A DNA stretch of 64,000 nucleotides, taken from assembly GCA_947652115.1 (NCBI GenBank), contig OX393565.1, positions 18,069,690-18,133,689 on the forward strand, written 5' to 3'. The notes beneath the pieces were generated by a model, which did no database searches, had not been told where the DNA came from, and worked only from the letters and a program-made list of their open reading frames with translations. Below are positions 23,436 to 35,825 of this stretch, piece after piece (positions within the stretch are counted from its first letter, which is position 1; each line of letters starts with the position of its first letter). The stretch comes from Blastomussa wellsi (lineage: Eukaryota; Cnidaria; Anthozoa; Scleractinia; Plerogyridae). A program made the position numbers and the translations under genes.

Positions 23436-23740
23436 GAGTGATAGTCAACGAGGCGCTAGTATACTAATGCAAATGCCGCAATCTGATTGGCTAAGCTACT
23501 GCGCACTATCAGCCATTAGAGTGCAGTCAGGTTGACGGTCGTCTTCAAAATGCGACGTATTCGCGCTTTAGCGAAGTTTCACAGTAAGATTTAGAACTTT
23601 TTTTAACGACACATGATTCGTTTATGATTTTTACTAAAATAATTAGATTATCCGCTCTCGATTTCTGTGGCCTTCGGCCTCATCAACTATCACCCCCTAG
23701 AAATTTCGAGCTCATAATCTAATTGTTAAATATTGCTCAC
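23215..23740. repeat. Dispersed repeat and hairpin elements
   Basis: 23215-23450 is a diverged second copy of 21670-22045 (AATAGAAACTCAGCTGTG, TTCTATTGGAAAT, GATAGCTTTTGGAATGCAAT, CGCCCTCGTTTTCTGAG). At 23640-23730, AATTAGATTAT ... ATAATCTAATT encloses a short stem. Confidence 0.5.
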
Positions 23741-24099
23741 AGAAAAATTACAAGAAGGTATTAATCCTTTGCCATCACTTATAATGTTTATACCTTTTCC
23801 AGGGTTTTTTTATGAACATTTGGTTCGTGCTTATTTGGCTTGGCGCGACTCAAGCGGATTTGCCACTGTATGTTCTAGCAAAATCAGAAAACGAGGTCGA
23901 AATATTGTTCAGTTCACTCGGGTTGTTCATGCTTCGAAACTCGAAACTATTTTTTTATCTCGACACTTACGGTGGGTAGGCCATAAAAAAGGATGCAAAC
24001 ACATAGTTCACATAAACAGCGATCTACAGAAACACAGGAAAATCCACAATACGAGATGTCTTCAATTTGCAACACCGTGACATCCCGGAGAGGGGCACT

Positions 24100-25005
24100 G
24101 GGGTCTATTAGAAACCGAAAAGCCCCTAAAAAAAATCGCCCAAAACCGAAAAACCGCATTAAATTTCGATCTTTACCGAAAACCGCATACAAACTGTCAA
24201 AAGCGAAATATTGCACACCTCAAAAACCATACTCGATCATTGGTCACACGTGGAGCATATGGACTTGACTATATTAATTACATCACGGTATTTGTGCAAG
24301 CTATTGTCGTGAATCGTGCGTACTCACAAAAAGAAACAAAAATAAAGGATTCTGGGGAAATCTCTGAGCGGAAAAGGTTATACCTATATATCTGAAAACC
24401 CCTATGGAAAATCCAGAATCCTAAATTGCAGTTTTGAAACCTTAGAAGTGAATTCGGAGATTGCAGGCTTCTCTCTTCTTTTTTCTCTTTGCACCTAAAT
24501 TTGTTTTTCTTTCTGAAATTCTCGCCACCTTTCCCAACTTCATACGTTGGTAGCCATATTACACCTTTATTGACCATTTTCCCATTGCCCATAATACACC
24601 TTGTTTACCCCCCAAAATTTTGCATAACCTTTGTTCCCCAATTCTCCTGGGTATTACAGTCGTCCCAAGACAATGGGAAGACGATGCTTATGCAATTTTT
24701 TTTTTTTGGGGGGGGGGGGGGAGGAGCGGGGAGTGGGGGTAAACAATGTGTATTATGGGCAATGCGAAAATGGTCAATATTGAGGTTGCCATGGATTCCA
24801 TAACGCCGAAGAGAAACTGGAAACCAAATTGAAAAACCGAAAACCACATGGGATACCAAATCCGCAAAACCGACTTTATCTTTTGCCAAAAACCGAAAAC
24901 AAAATGCCGAAAAAGAGAAAAACCGCAAATCATGACAGTCACCAAAACCAAAAAACCGACGTTTTTAAGTGTAAAAACCGAAAATCCCAATTCACCCCTC
25001 CTCAT
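24100..25005. repeat. AAACCGAAAA-rich repeat blocks around a palindromic MITE
   Basis: 24103-24210 and 24805-25000 are both packed with AAACCGAAAA/AAAACCGC motifs on the plus strand. Between them 24563-24782 is a palindrome: TTGACCATTTTCCCATTGCC plus CATAATACAC on the left pairs with GTGTATTATGGGCAATGCG plus AAAATGGTCAA on the right. A G-run (24708-24721) lies inside. The flanking blocks probably were one repeat split by the MITE. Confidence 0.6.
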
Positions 25006-25299
25006 TCATGGTTTATACATAGGAACTGAAACTTTCGCTCGTAATAAAATGTAAAGCGTTTGCGTTTGCTTGTATCCCAATACCTCTAGAAATCATTTTA
25101 CTCAATTATTAAAAGTAGGTCAAACTATAAGATCGACAGGCAAACTACACGATCGACTTATTCCACGAAAACCGGAGTAATCTCAGCCTTGTGGGCCACT
25201 TGACTCGAACATTACATTTTGTCTTCCTTGCATGTGCATTGTTGACTAGGATCGTCACCCGAAATACTCGCAGTTCGTTTAATTATGCTAGGGTGAACT

Positions 25300-25541
25300 A
25301 TCACGCTACAGATAATTGCTCCATTACACTGCCAATAGGTGGTCATCAAAATGTAAACTCGAAACCATGCAATTAAAAAATCTGATAAACTCAAATGTTA
25401 TCAAGTATTAATAGGTAAACAACATCTCCAAGTCTCAGGTCTGTCCGATACACCATTCGTGAGTTATTTGCCGAAGCATTTCTCGCAAATTTATAGAGCT
25501 CAGTATGGAAACGCCATGTTGGTGCCCAGCTTGATGGGCAC
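25300..25541. repeat. Second copy of the repeat that interrupts the integrase relic
   Basis: Reverse-complement copy of 4385-4590. It has extra stretches the 4.4-kb copy lacks (about 33 bases near 25315-25347 and the CGTGAGTTATTTGCCGAAG segment near 25460). Confidence 0.65.
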
Positions 25542-28500
25542 CAACATCAGATGACAGGAAGTAATATTTAGAGCATAGGACGTTAAAACAAAGTGTACTG
25601 AAGAGGAATCAAAGAAGTAATAATCCTTTTTTTGAATTGCTATTGGTTTGCGTCGATTTCCATCGATTATGATTATCGCTCAATTTCTGCCCGTTACGTC
25701 TTGCGAATCCGGTTTGTCGCAATGAAGGTTCCATCTTCAAATCCTTTGTAATGTATGAAATTGCCTTTAAATCGAGGAAAGCCTTGAAGTAATGATATAG
25801 CACCGTGGAAAAACACCAAAGAGGTAACAATCAGCTTAGAAGAAGCAAGGATGGCTTCTAATGAGCAGGATTAAGAATGATTATTATTGACTAACTTGAG
25901 AAATGAAATCCCAGAGAGAGCTTTTTTAAAGAAGGAGGCCCACTGTAGTGTTAATTTTCGTACGTTAACAATTGTGAATTTTAGTAGTTTTAAACGCGCA
26001 GTTACAAACCACAAATTCGCTGTGTATCAATTGGTTGAAACACAATACTGAAGTTTGATACCATAGGCCCAATTTAACTTAAATCCATAGACTAAGAACC
26101 CAAAATGAATTTCGTGTTGAGGGTTAGCGCCAAAATAGTTTTCAGTGTGCATCTCTGACATTTGTATTCTGTATTTTTCAGACTAAATTTAAGAACTCTA
26201 TAGACGTTTGGAGATATTGGTCGTTGCATTGCTTTCTTTAAATTAAGATTAATATAAAAAGCATTTACAATAAAGCATCTATAATTCTTAAGTATTATTT
26301 GTCTGAATCGGGGATTTAGTTAAATTACTGATAGTGCATGTAATATACTTTAAACCGTGACGGAAAATAACTTCGTAATTACGGGAACGGGGACTTGAAA
26401 AAAGGAAAAAGTTTTCTTGGAGGCGCTGAAACAGGTACACGTGACCCATAATGACTTTATAAAGATCCTTTCCACAACTACTGTTGATATTTAGCTTTTT
26501 GTTTACAAGGCGCACTGCTCATTTACGCCAGGAATTTTGTACTAACGTCTTATCAGAAGAGCTCTGGCTTAAATTCCTATTGCGTAAAATATCGGGGACA
26601 CCTCTCTACATACCAATTGATTCAGGTTAGTGTTAGTCCTATGAATTCAAAGCTCTTCCTCCAAACAATTGCTTACAATACTACTGGATACAAATAGCTG
26701 TTTTCCTTAGTCCCCCTTACTGAGTCTTTCCTCAGTTATAAACCCGTTACAGTTTGGTTCAAATGGCTGATCCAACTCAGGCACTATCAATTGAGACCGT
26801 AAAGTACACGAGATTAACTGTCCACTTCATCAAAATTTTTCAGTATTCGTTGGGTATAGAGTTAGCTTATTTTTGCCTAAACAGCATAATTAGCTCCCCA
26901 GTTTAGTTGTTTCGGTCTCTCGGTTAGCCTAAGAATCTTCATTTTAAAATTTTATGCTGCAGATGGAGATTCTTCACTAGGGTGTATTTCAATAATAATT
27001 GTATCTTAGTAATCAACTGTTAACGTGCATCTCCTGAAAACTTTACAGTATCCATTCCATAGTCTCAAAACTTATTTCATGCACACTGTATTTCAAATTT
27101 CCCGGATTGAAAGTATTCTAGGTAACAAAGCAGGGCCTACAAATGGTTCATTTGATCCTTAGCGATCATAACATTAGCAACTGCAAAAAGAAATTGAAGA
27201 TGATATTACTCCAATAGAAGTTGCGATTATATTGCTTGCTGTAAATACATGAAAAATTACTTTAACAAATACGTACAAAAATATTCATAATATTCGTAAT
27301 TACACACCTAACTGGGTATTTTAAACGGAACACACATATTGTCGTCTGACCGACCACTATTAAGATCGTGATTTGTTTTAAGACTTCCTTGAAGAGCTAT
27401 GATGCACGACAAATGCTCAATATCGCAATACTGGCGATTACGTATCATTGTTACCGTAATGTTCAAATTACCAGTGTTCTAATTATATATATGCAACTAA
27501 AAGCTAATTCAACATCTTTCGTTGAGTTACATGCAAACGTCTCACGCACCCCGACAGTATCAGTTTACTATAACCGCGGTAAGTGCACTATACAAGAGTT
27601 TTATACCACATGTCTTCAATTATTACGGCAACAAATTTCGTTTTCAGAATAACTTCAAAAATCCAGTGTCACTTTCCCAAAATATTTTTAAACTTGCTAC
27701 ATTCAATCAATGGTTTCTTCATGACGTTAATTTCTTTAGCTAGTAGTCAGAGAATTTTCACAAATCATTAGCAACCAGCAAAAAAATATGGAGCTCCGCT
27801 TTTAGACTTGGCTAGATCTATATTAATGTTGCTATGTTCAGTCAATTCGGTTGTGACGTTAGCTGTTTTTTTTTTTTTGCAGCGTCATGACAGGCTGTCA
27901 TGAACTAGCTGTTTTTCACGCCTTCGAGAACATGGATTTTTTGACATTTGACCAGAAAAGCAAGTTGTTATTAAATTATTCTCACAGTGTGCTTCAAAAC
28001 CAGAGGGTCATCCAAAGAAACTTAGGCACAATTATATTACAATTTTAAATGAAATAGGCAATTTCCAGTTGTTAATTTCGGGTGTGATAACTTCGCTTTT
28101 TAGCCGTTCATCGGCAAGAAAAGATTTCTTGAAAATGTATCACTTGTGCATCAGAAGGTATTGTTGGATTCAAAACTGCTTCCAAATCAAGATCCAGCCG
28201 AGTGAAAAAAACAGTGCAATATACAAAATTGGATGCTAAGTCTATTTGTAAGCTTATATAAGCAAGCAATCTTTTTGATCTTGAAGAATTGATTTCCGCA
28301 CAAACAGAACTAGAAAGTTGGAATTTACATTTCTAAGGTAAGTGCCGGGCTCTTTGACACCGTTAAGTTTGTTATGTCAGCGGATCTGAATCTGAAAAGT
28401 GAAAGTTAACCGCATGTGCAAGCTTTAAGGCCACAGAATAAATATCATGTCAAGCTACCATTTAAAGAATTAAATACACGAAAGTAAGAGATTTACTTAG

Positions 28501-29283
28501 ATTAGAAGGAATCCACCTTGTTAAGCTTGTTGATTTTTTATTACTACGATCTACAGACGAACTGTGTGATAAAAACCCACAGGCTAATTTTGTTTCGGCA
28601 ATAAATTATTATCATTTGAAACAAAATATAAATGACTACAACATAACATAAAATAAGGAAGAGAGTGACCGTATATAGTTCTCACCAATTTTTCCAAATC
28701 ACAGGGACAGAACTTGAAAAATTCAGCCTGACTTTTTCAAGAACGTTAGTTTTAGTTTAGTTTTACGCGCTATTATGACGAGTGAGGAAAGTCCTGCTGA
28801 GTCATCTGTCTAGTTGGGGCGAATACCCATTCAAGTAGTCTTGTCAAAGAGTTAACAAACAACAGGAGCCCCTGCAATAAAAACATATAACGGACATCTA
28901 AGTGTTGCTGTTGTTACATTTGTGCACCATGTTTACACCCTAGCGGATTTGGAAATTTGCATTATATCTGACAGTTGAACAAATGACCGCCGAAAATGAA
29001 AGAACAGACAACTTGATGTGGAAGTTTCACCGTTATAAATCTGCATGTCAGTCATTTTTATATGGACCGAATGTTTTTTACCCAAATAAACGAATTCTTG
29101 TAACTGCTTTATACTGCGACGCCGTTCAAATCTGCAAAAATTGACGGTTTATTCACGATATTTAAAAACATTCGTTCCATCTGCTAAATTGTTACGACAA
29201 AAATGTTATTTTATGTTGGTAGGAGGAGTAACAAATAAATTACAAACACAAGAGAGGATATATACAGCAAAATATCCACAACC
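25542..29283. other. AT-rich intergenic DNA
   Basis: No recognisable gene, domain or clear transposon ends. Short open frames (for example 25609-25830 and 27368-27771) show no known motif and have no splice support. Confidence 0.5.
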
Positions 29284-30489
29284 ATGACGACTGCCTTCGC
29301 TTTTCTGGTTACACGTAAGTTTCACGAGCGTAATTACCATTGTTTTCTTTCTTTCTTATTTAGTTGAACGCCGTGACTCATCATATTTACATGACCTTTT
29401 TTTTTATTTTGCTTTATAGTTGTAACTTCGATATTCATTTTATGTCTGGTTACAATCCCCGTTCAGATAGCAATGATAGTAATTGGTAAGTTGCCACTTA
29501 TCAGTTATTTTTTTTTTACTATAGCTGTAAAATTATCTATTTCTCCACACAAAATAAGGACAATCAATAGTGAGAAACTATCGTCAAGACAAAGGAATTT
29601 ACGGAGGAGTTGACACATCGACAAAAAAACATCCAAATATGGAGGCGGCCTTATTTAGAATTTCTCAAAAACGTTTCAAGCTACGTCCATACTAAGACGG
29701 ATAAATTTGAAAATGACGTTTTCGCCCTGGAAACGGATGACGTTTTTATATTGTTTCATCTTCCACACTTCTTCCACACTAAAACGACGTTTCACTAGAA
29801 ACATTAGAACATGGGCACATTTCTTAAGCCCACACTAATTCGACTGTTATGACATCAGTGTTCCATTTTTTTACGGCAACTGGCATTACCAAATGTATCA
29901 ACACTGGAGAGCAACTTTTTCAAGATGTTCCATTTTCCGTGAACAAGTGTGGACAAGGCCTAACCGGAGAAAAAAAAGTTGCGTTTTCAAATTTATGTGG
30001 CTTAGTGTGGACGTGGCCTGAAAGATAACACATGTAAAATTGCGGTTTGATTAAAAGAAAATCTCATCTCTTTTTGTTCTTACCTCTCTCGGGCTTGTGT
30101 CTTTAGGTGCTAAATATAAGGAGGAGTGTCCAGTAGAGGACATGATTCCGATCTACTTGATTGTGGCTGGAGCCGCTGGCCTGTTCGCCAACTGCTGTAC
30201 CTGTGGCATTCGATGTAGTATGGGCGGAGACGGTGATGAACAGGGGAGTGTAAACCCATTACAGGCATTAGTACAATTTTTTCTATTGGCTTGGTTCGTC
30301 TGTGGAAATGTGTGGATTTACAAAAACTACGAGCCGAACTACACCGACCCTGGGAGCGCCGATTACTGTAATAAGACATTGTATATGTTTGCATTTTGGG
30401 TCACAAACTCTTATTACATCATCTTCGGATTCGTGATGGTGTGTATGTGTTTTGTCGGAAATTGTGCTGCCACCGTTTCCATTGTGTGA
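29284..30489 (+). CDS. TMEM272-like four-pass membrane protein (3 exons)
   Basis: Exons 29284-29314, 29420-29485 and 30107-30489 join into 159 residues. Introns begin GTAAGT and end TAG, both phase 1. Four hydrophobic segments lie at about residues 8-32, 47-66, 86-104 and 123-150. Conserved blocks match the TMEM272 family: CPVEDMIPIYLIVAG, FFLLAWFVCGNVWIYKNYEP and YCNKTLYMFAFW. The family is widespread in fish and invertebrates and its molecular role is not established. The first two exons are short, so the start is chosen because the joined frame supplies the expected first membrane helix; translation from the Met inside exon 3 would lack it. AATAAA at 30656-30661 is a likely polyadenylation signal. 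Intron 2 contains a MITE. Confidence 0.85.
29680..30018. repeat. MITE in intron 2 of the TMEM272-like gene
   Basis: Left end GCTACGTCCATACTAAGACG then GATAAATTTGAAAA; right end TTTTCAAATTTATGTGGCTT then AGTGTGGACGTGGC. It is the same family as the element at 55111-55482. Confidence 0.75.
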
Positions 30490-30691
30490 AGCCAGACCTG
30501 AAGCAAAGCAAAAGGCTGAACGCGTAAAGGGACACTATCACGGGCGTTACTCCAAAGCGTAAGAGCGTAATGATGTATTTACACTAATGCCAACCTACAA
30601 ACTTGTAGAATAGTTTTGTTCTATAATCTCCTGAACTAGATCTTTTTAATTTGGTAATAAAGTTGTTGTTGTTGTTGGTGGTGGTGGTGTG

Positions 30692-30780
30692 TGTAGACTA
30701 CGAGCAGTCCTTTTTTTTTCTTAGTCCGTCGGCTTCGCGCTCGACGGACTAACAAAAAAGGGACTGCTCGTAGTCTATAA
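30692..30780. repeat. Palindromic MITE downstream of the TMEM272-like gene
   Basis: TAGACTACGAGCAGTCC ... TTAGTCCGTCG pairs with CGACGGACTAA ... GGACTGCTCGTAGTCTA, with a GCTTCGCGCT-like loop. It follows the TTG/TGG microsatellite directly after the polyadenylation signal. Confidence 0.8.
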
Positions 30781-31073
30781 TTAGTGCCGCTTTCCTCCTA
30801 AATTTTGGGATAACAAAAGTTTTCACGATTTGAATGTTTCGTTGTAGGGTTAAACCACTGCGTTTCAACATTTAAAGTTTTTTGAACAGATTTAAAAATT
30901 TCATCGAAATTAGCTTTCATTGTGGATGGCGTGTGATGGTCAGACTTTATGCGTAAATTCAATTTGTTTACTGAGACACTGGCGTCCAATTGCGAATACT
31001 TCTGTTTCATCATAATTTACCTTTCAACCGGAATAATACCTCTAGATCTCTAGAACTCTAGATAATACCAAAA

Positions 31074-32261
31074 CCTAAGGGGCCGACCATTAGAAATCCC
31101 GGGAGGGGGGTGACAATTCCCAAAAAAAAAAATCCTGCAAGGGAAATTTTTCGAAAAAAAGTTCCTGCAAGCAGTTCACCATCCAAACAAAATTCGTGCA
31201 AGCAAAATAAGCAATCAAACTGAAAATAGAAGTGACTTCCACTCGCTCTTTGACTGATATTAATTATAAAATACCACATTGCAGGTGTACATGTAGTAGA
31301 AATGCTTTGATTTCTTCTTTTCAAATTCTTTTCAAGTTATTTTTAATACCAGCATAATAGTAAATTGTTGACTATCTTCCTTCCAAGTCACGACCAATAA
31401 ATGTCATACACATAGCAAAAATACTTTGTCTATTTGCTGTTTGAAATAGGGGTGGACGATTATAAATCTCTGGGATATTTTGTATTATAAAATGTATCCA
31501 ACTATGTATCCAAGTATTACAAGAAAACAAATATAATCAATTTTATTATTCTTTCGCTCTGTCTTCATTCAGTTGTACATATAAAGCAAATCAGTGTTAT
31601 AATTCACTGACATTTTGAAACCGACCATTCAATAAAATTTAATTATTTTGAAATAATAAAGAACTGTTAAAGAAAACTATAAGTTTTCCTTCATGCATTA
31701 GACTGCACTTGAAGCGGTTTATGAACATCGCAATGTTTTTTTTTCTGAACTTTTGAAACAATAACAATACAACAAGTTATGAACTACAGGCACCCACATA
31801 ACATTAATACCTTGTCTGTATGATGGGGGCCAGCCTTCAACCCCTCAAGGATTTATTCTGTCCCACTGTGTTTACTTCTCGGTTTGAAAGAACCTCTCGA
31901 GGTGGGATTGGTACTTAATAATAATATTTCCCGACCCTTGGCTAGTTCATGGTACGTGCTTCCTGATTCTTAATTCTAAACAAAGAAAAAGACGCATTTA
32001 ATATAACGGAATGAGTTGTTTTCCCTTTAATAGCTAAATTCATTAGCGATGCTCTGTTCTTGTGAGGATTATGACTCCAAAAGACCAACGTCTGTAATTA
32101 AAATGTGTCTATTTTTAAAAAGTTGTTTAAAAAAAATTCGTGCAGACCTTCCACATGGGAAAAAAATTGCTGCAGACAACTTTGACTGAAAAAAATCATG
32201 CACCGGAAATTTTTTGCCCCCCCCCCCCCCCCCCCGGGATTTCTAATGGTCCGCCCCTAAG
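31074..32261. mobile_element. 1.19-kb element with GGGGCGGACCATTAGAAATCCC-type TIRs
   Basis: The left end TAAGGGGCCGACCATTAGAA plus ATCCCGGGAGGGGGG is matched by the inverted right end with a C-run (32217-32235) and CGGGATTTCTAATGGTCCG plus CCCCTAAG. Near each end a second inner inverted similarity (AAATTTTTCG..., CCTGCAAG) is visible. No transposase frame inside; non-autonomous. Confidence 0.65.
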
Positions 32262-32526
32262 ACAGCTTGTCCTGTAAGAAACACGTCATGTCAGCGGCGA
32301 AAGCCGTTAATTTAATGTCCTCACCATTAATTCATCCCTTTTAAGTTGTGATCTTGTCTTATTTGACACCCCGAGAAATTCCAAAGCCAAAATGGATACG
32401 AAGGGGTCGATCACCGAACCCCACGCAAAACCCCACCCAAAATATTAGTAGCAAGGCCATTGTTAATAGACCCTTTTCATAAATGGCAACCAATTATTAA
32501 TTCTTTTGTAAGTATTAAAATTAGCC

Positions 32527-32603
32527 TGACTAACCTCGTTTTTGAGTTGATAATTCAAAAGAATTTTTACTCCCAAACGAGTTTAGCGAGGCTAATTTGA
32601 ATG
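32527..32603. repeat. Hairpin with AATTAGCCT / AGGCTAATTT arms
   Basis: AAATTAGCCTGACTAACCTC plus GTTT is an imperfect inverted match of AAACGAGTTTAGCGAGGCTA plus ATTT. A short fold-back element. Confidence 0.45.
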
Positions 32604-34960
32604 CGTACAAAATAATTTTAAATTGACAGCAGTTTATGAAAAAGGTCAAAAACGCAGCTTGATATATCCAGTGGCGGGTCTTCTGGAGGGGCCCAACCAC
32701 CCCCTCCCCCTCCCTTATTGGCGAACATTTTAAGGCCCAAAGGGTCGGAAAATTTCCCCCTCTTAGAATGAAGTCTGGAACCGCCACTGATATCCGTATA
32801 AAAAGTCTTTATCCATCGCATCAAATATGGCTCAAAACTGAATTTTTCTAACGCTTTTAAAATAAATGTATGATTTAAAGAATCAAATGCTTTCTCAAAG
32901 TTAATGGCAACCAAAATACCGGATGTATTCGTCACCTCTGAAAAATCCAAAATGTCATCAATTGTCCGCACTGAATGAAAATCGACCTTCCTTTCACAAA
33001 GCCATTTTTACTATGATGAATGATTTCCGATAGAATCTGGTCCAGTCTCTTTTATGCTATTTTCACATTAACGTTAATAAAACGTACATCGTTATCCTTC
33101 TTTTCCAGAATATTTCTCCAAGAGATGCCAATAAGCTAGGTAAAATTCGGCAGTCAATCCGTCATTTCCTGACGTTTTGTTTCAACGCTTCAAACAATTC
33201 AGCTCGAGTATGTTTTTGGTCTCAAATTTCTTGCTGCTCAGGAGATAATTTTTTATTGCCCACTTCACTAAGAAAAACGTTCATAGGGTCCTCACTCAAA
33301 GCAACCGGGTTTTTGTCATAAAGCTTGGAATAAAAGTTTTAAATTTCTGTCACTATTTCATTTGCCTTTGTTATATAATTATTTTCGTCAACATAAATCT
33401 TCCTAATCCAGCTCTTTTCCTTTCTGTTATTTTCTAGACTCAGAAAATATTTGTTACTCTTTCCTTCTTGCTCATACCAATTCACTCTTGATCTGATAAT
33501 TACTCCTTCAGTTATGCACTCGCAACAACGATCATATTCTGCTTGTAAAGTTTCAAGGTCATTCAAGTTATCAGCTGGTGGATCTCCATCACATCTATTT
33601 TGGCATTCTTTGTCTTTCCTCTGAAAACGTTTGTTTTGCCCTTCTCTCTTTTGCTAATTTTTAACTGTACGCAATCGTTTCATATCGAATTTTGTATTTT
33701 AGATAATTAATTTCTTTACATTTCTTGATCCACTCACTGTATTTTTCGTTTATTTTGGTAACATAATTTTCATCCCCTAGAATACTCGCATTAAATTTAC
33801 AAAAATAGGGCCCATGAGGTACATTTTACTATACCTTGAAAATGAAGAATAATAGCTGATTGATCAGACCTTATTGCAGGAGTGATATCCTCTTTCTCTT
33901 CCTCCGCTTGAAGACAACTAGATATGAGCCTAAAATTTAATCTAAGCTGAATTTTTGGATTTTTTGTCTCCAAGAGAACACTTAACCTCTGGATTCCTAA
34001 CTCGCCAGATATCTGACAAATCTGAATTGTTACATAAGTTTTCGTCTTTATTACAAGCATTTTTCACTTTTGGATTTCCACCACTGTCCAGGATGAAATT
34101 AAAATCGCCACCCATGATTAAATTAGATTCTGGATCTTTTTTTTTTTGCATTTGATCACGGCAATTTCTTTCTGATTCCTATCGTAAAAGACAACCTGTT
34201 CTATGTGTTTGTTTGGAGCATAAATATTTGAAGGTAAATGTGACTGTCCCTAGACATCACCGGTTAGCATTATATATCTACCTTCGTCATCTAGCTTGTT
34301 TACATACCTTTATATTGCAATCTAGACTCTCTTAACAAGCACCAAAACACCTCGGCTGTTTGTTGTACCGTGTCCAAAAACATCTCTCCCCTCCATTGCG
34401 ATTTACAAGTACTAAATGTTTCTTGTAAAAAAATTGTCCGCGTTTTTGTTTTTAAGCCATAAGAATAAAGCTTTTCGCTTTTCAAAGGACCTAATCCCTC
34501 GAACATTAAACGAAAGCATTTTAAACTTTATGTTAACTACCAGGGGCTATATAACGCGATTCGTGTGATCTCGGTTTTTCGCGTGAAATTTAACGTGGAT
34601 CCCTTGTCAGGCAATGGATTTTCCTAAAGAATCCGAGAATCCCGCGTGCAGCCTTCTGTTGTTTGGTGTTAATTGCTCTGCAGTAATAACCGCTCCTAAA
34701 TTTGAATACAAAAATAGTTCTCGCTCATCGTTTAGTAAACCAAAATTAAATAGGTACAAAACGTCCCGATGATCAATAAACAGTTTGTCAGGCTCCTTTT
34801 TGTTAAAGGAAGCGATTTTTCCCTCCTCTCTTGCCCGCTTTATCTTGGACCATTGCTTTTTTTCTTCTTTCTTGGATTTCATTCGGATAATCAGCATATA
34901 TCTTGACTTCACTTTCGTCTCTAACCTCCAAAGCTCCCTTGAAGATTTTTGTTTCAGTAT
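32600..34960 (-). mobile_element. Decayed L1/Tx1-like LINE
   Basis: In minus-strand order: an ORF1-like C-terminus (34912-34607: KIKRAREEGKIASFNKKE..DKLFID); then an apurinic endonuclease (about 34520-33950) with MLSFNVRGLGPLKSEKL, TIFLQETFST and GGDFNFILD; then a linker with SRVNWYEQEGKSNKYFLSLE (33500-33430); then GNDGLTAEFY (33170) and RT motif A INFEKAFDSLNHTFILKAL (about 32915-32850). Numerous frame breaks occur. The RT palm after FYTDI is interrupted by a 121-bp MITE and homology fades near 32640, so the catalytic YxDD is absent. Old and inactive. Confidence 0.75.
32669..32789. repeat. 121-bp MITE inserted into the LINE, with target duplication
   Basis: Ends CAGTGGCGG and CCGCCACTG are exact inverted repeats, flanked by ATATC on both sides (32664-32668 and 32790-32794). 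LINE coding is continuous on removal (FYTDI then SSCV). Confidence 0.75.
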
Positions 34961-35825
34961 AAGGTTCGTATGAAGAAATAATGAAAAAAGGAAAATGTAA
35001 ACTCTAAAGAAAAAGGAAAACGGAAACGGAAAAAGTCCGATTCACCCCAGATTATACCCGAGATGAGGTTATTGGCAAACAAAATACTTCCGCTAACGTT
35101 AATTCAATTCATGCTCAGTAGTTATTTGAGAAAAGACGTAAAATACATAGGGAACTAACCAGATAAAACACGTGCTTGAATCCTACTTGCTTCATTTAGT
35201 GATGAGAATTTACAAAGCTACAACGTTGTTCAAAACGTGTCGGAAACTTTTCGTGTTTACGTACTTCCTTGCACGCATCCTTTCCGCATACGGGGGGCTT
35301 GTGTAAAAACTCAGGTTAGTGTACTAAAGCCGGGAAATATCGTGGAAAGCTGAAAAATATGTATAAAGCGTACAAAACTTCCAAAATATTGCTGTAGCAC
35401 AAAAAGTACCTGTCATTTTACACTTATCCAAAGGTTCGAAAGTTGATAAGCCAAACATCCGAATTTGTTTCCATCGTTTGCAGACTTGGTGAAGGAAGTT
35501 ACTTTCATGCAGACGGCAACGGTTAATGGCAGCCTAACAAACGTAGTAAGCCCTCCAGTCACTCCCCCTTGTACAGGATTACAGTGTTCTGAAGGTCGCG
35601 ATCAGTCCACGCCAGTTACAGGACTTGTGATTCAGACAAATCCTGGTAGTGAACAAAGCTCAGAAGAAAGCAAGCTTCCACGGCGAAGATTCCACGCCAC
35701 TTTCCTCTTCTCAAAGCCACTCCTGCTGCACCCAATCCAGTGCTCTGTCCCTTTCACAGGACCAAGTCTCACAATCTAGATGAGCGTCAGGCATCTCGTG
35801 AACTAGACTTACCAAATGAAGCAAA
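34961..35825. other. Unassigned DNA between LINE and BEL/Pao remnant
   Basis: An open frame at 35465-35779 begins after a good acceptor-like CGTTTGCAG and encodes DLVKEVTFMQTATVNGSLTN, with Pro/Cys-rich and Glu/Ser-rich parts. No known domain. It could be a host exon or unrecognised retroelement sequence. Confidence 0.35.

Noticed and set aside
24605..25005. Phe-rich minus-strand frames of about 105 codons
   Set aside because: Made from AAACCGAAAA repeats and a G-run; no protein-like pattern beyond the repeat.
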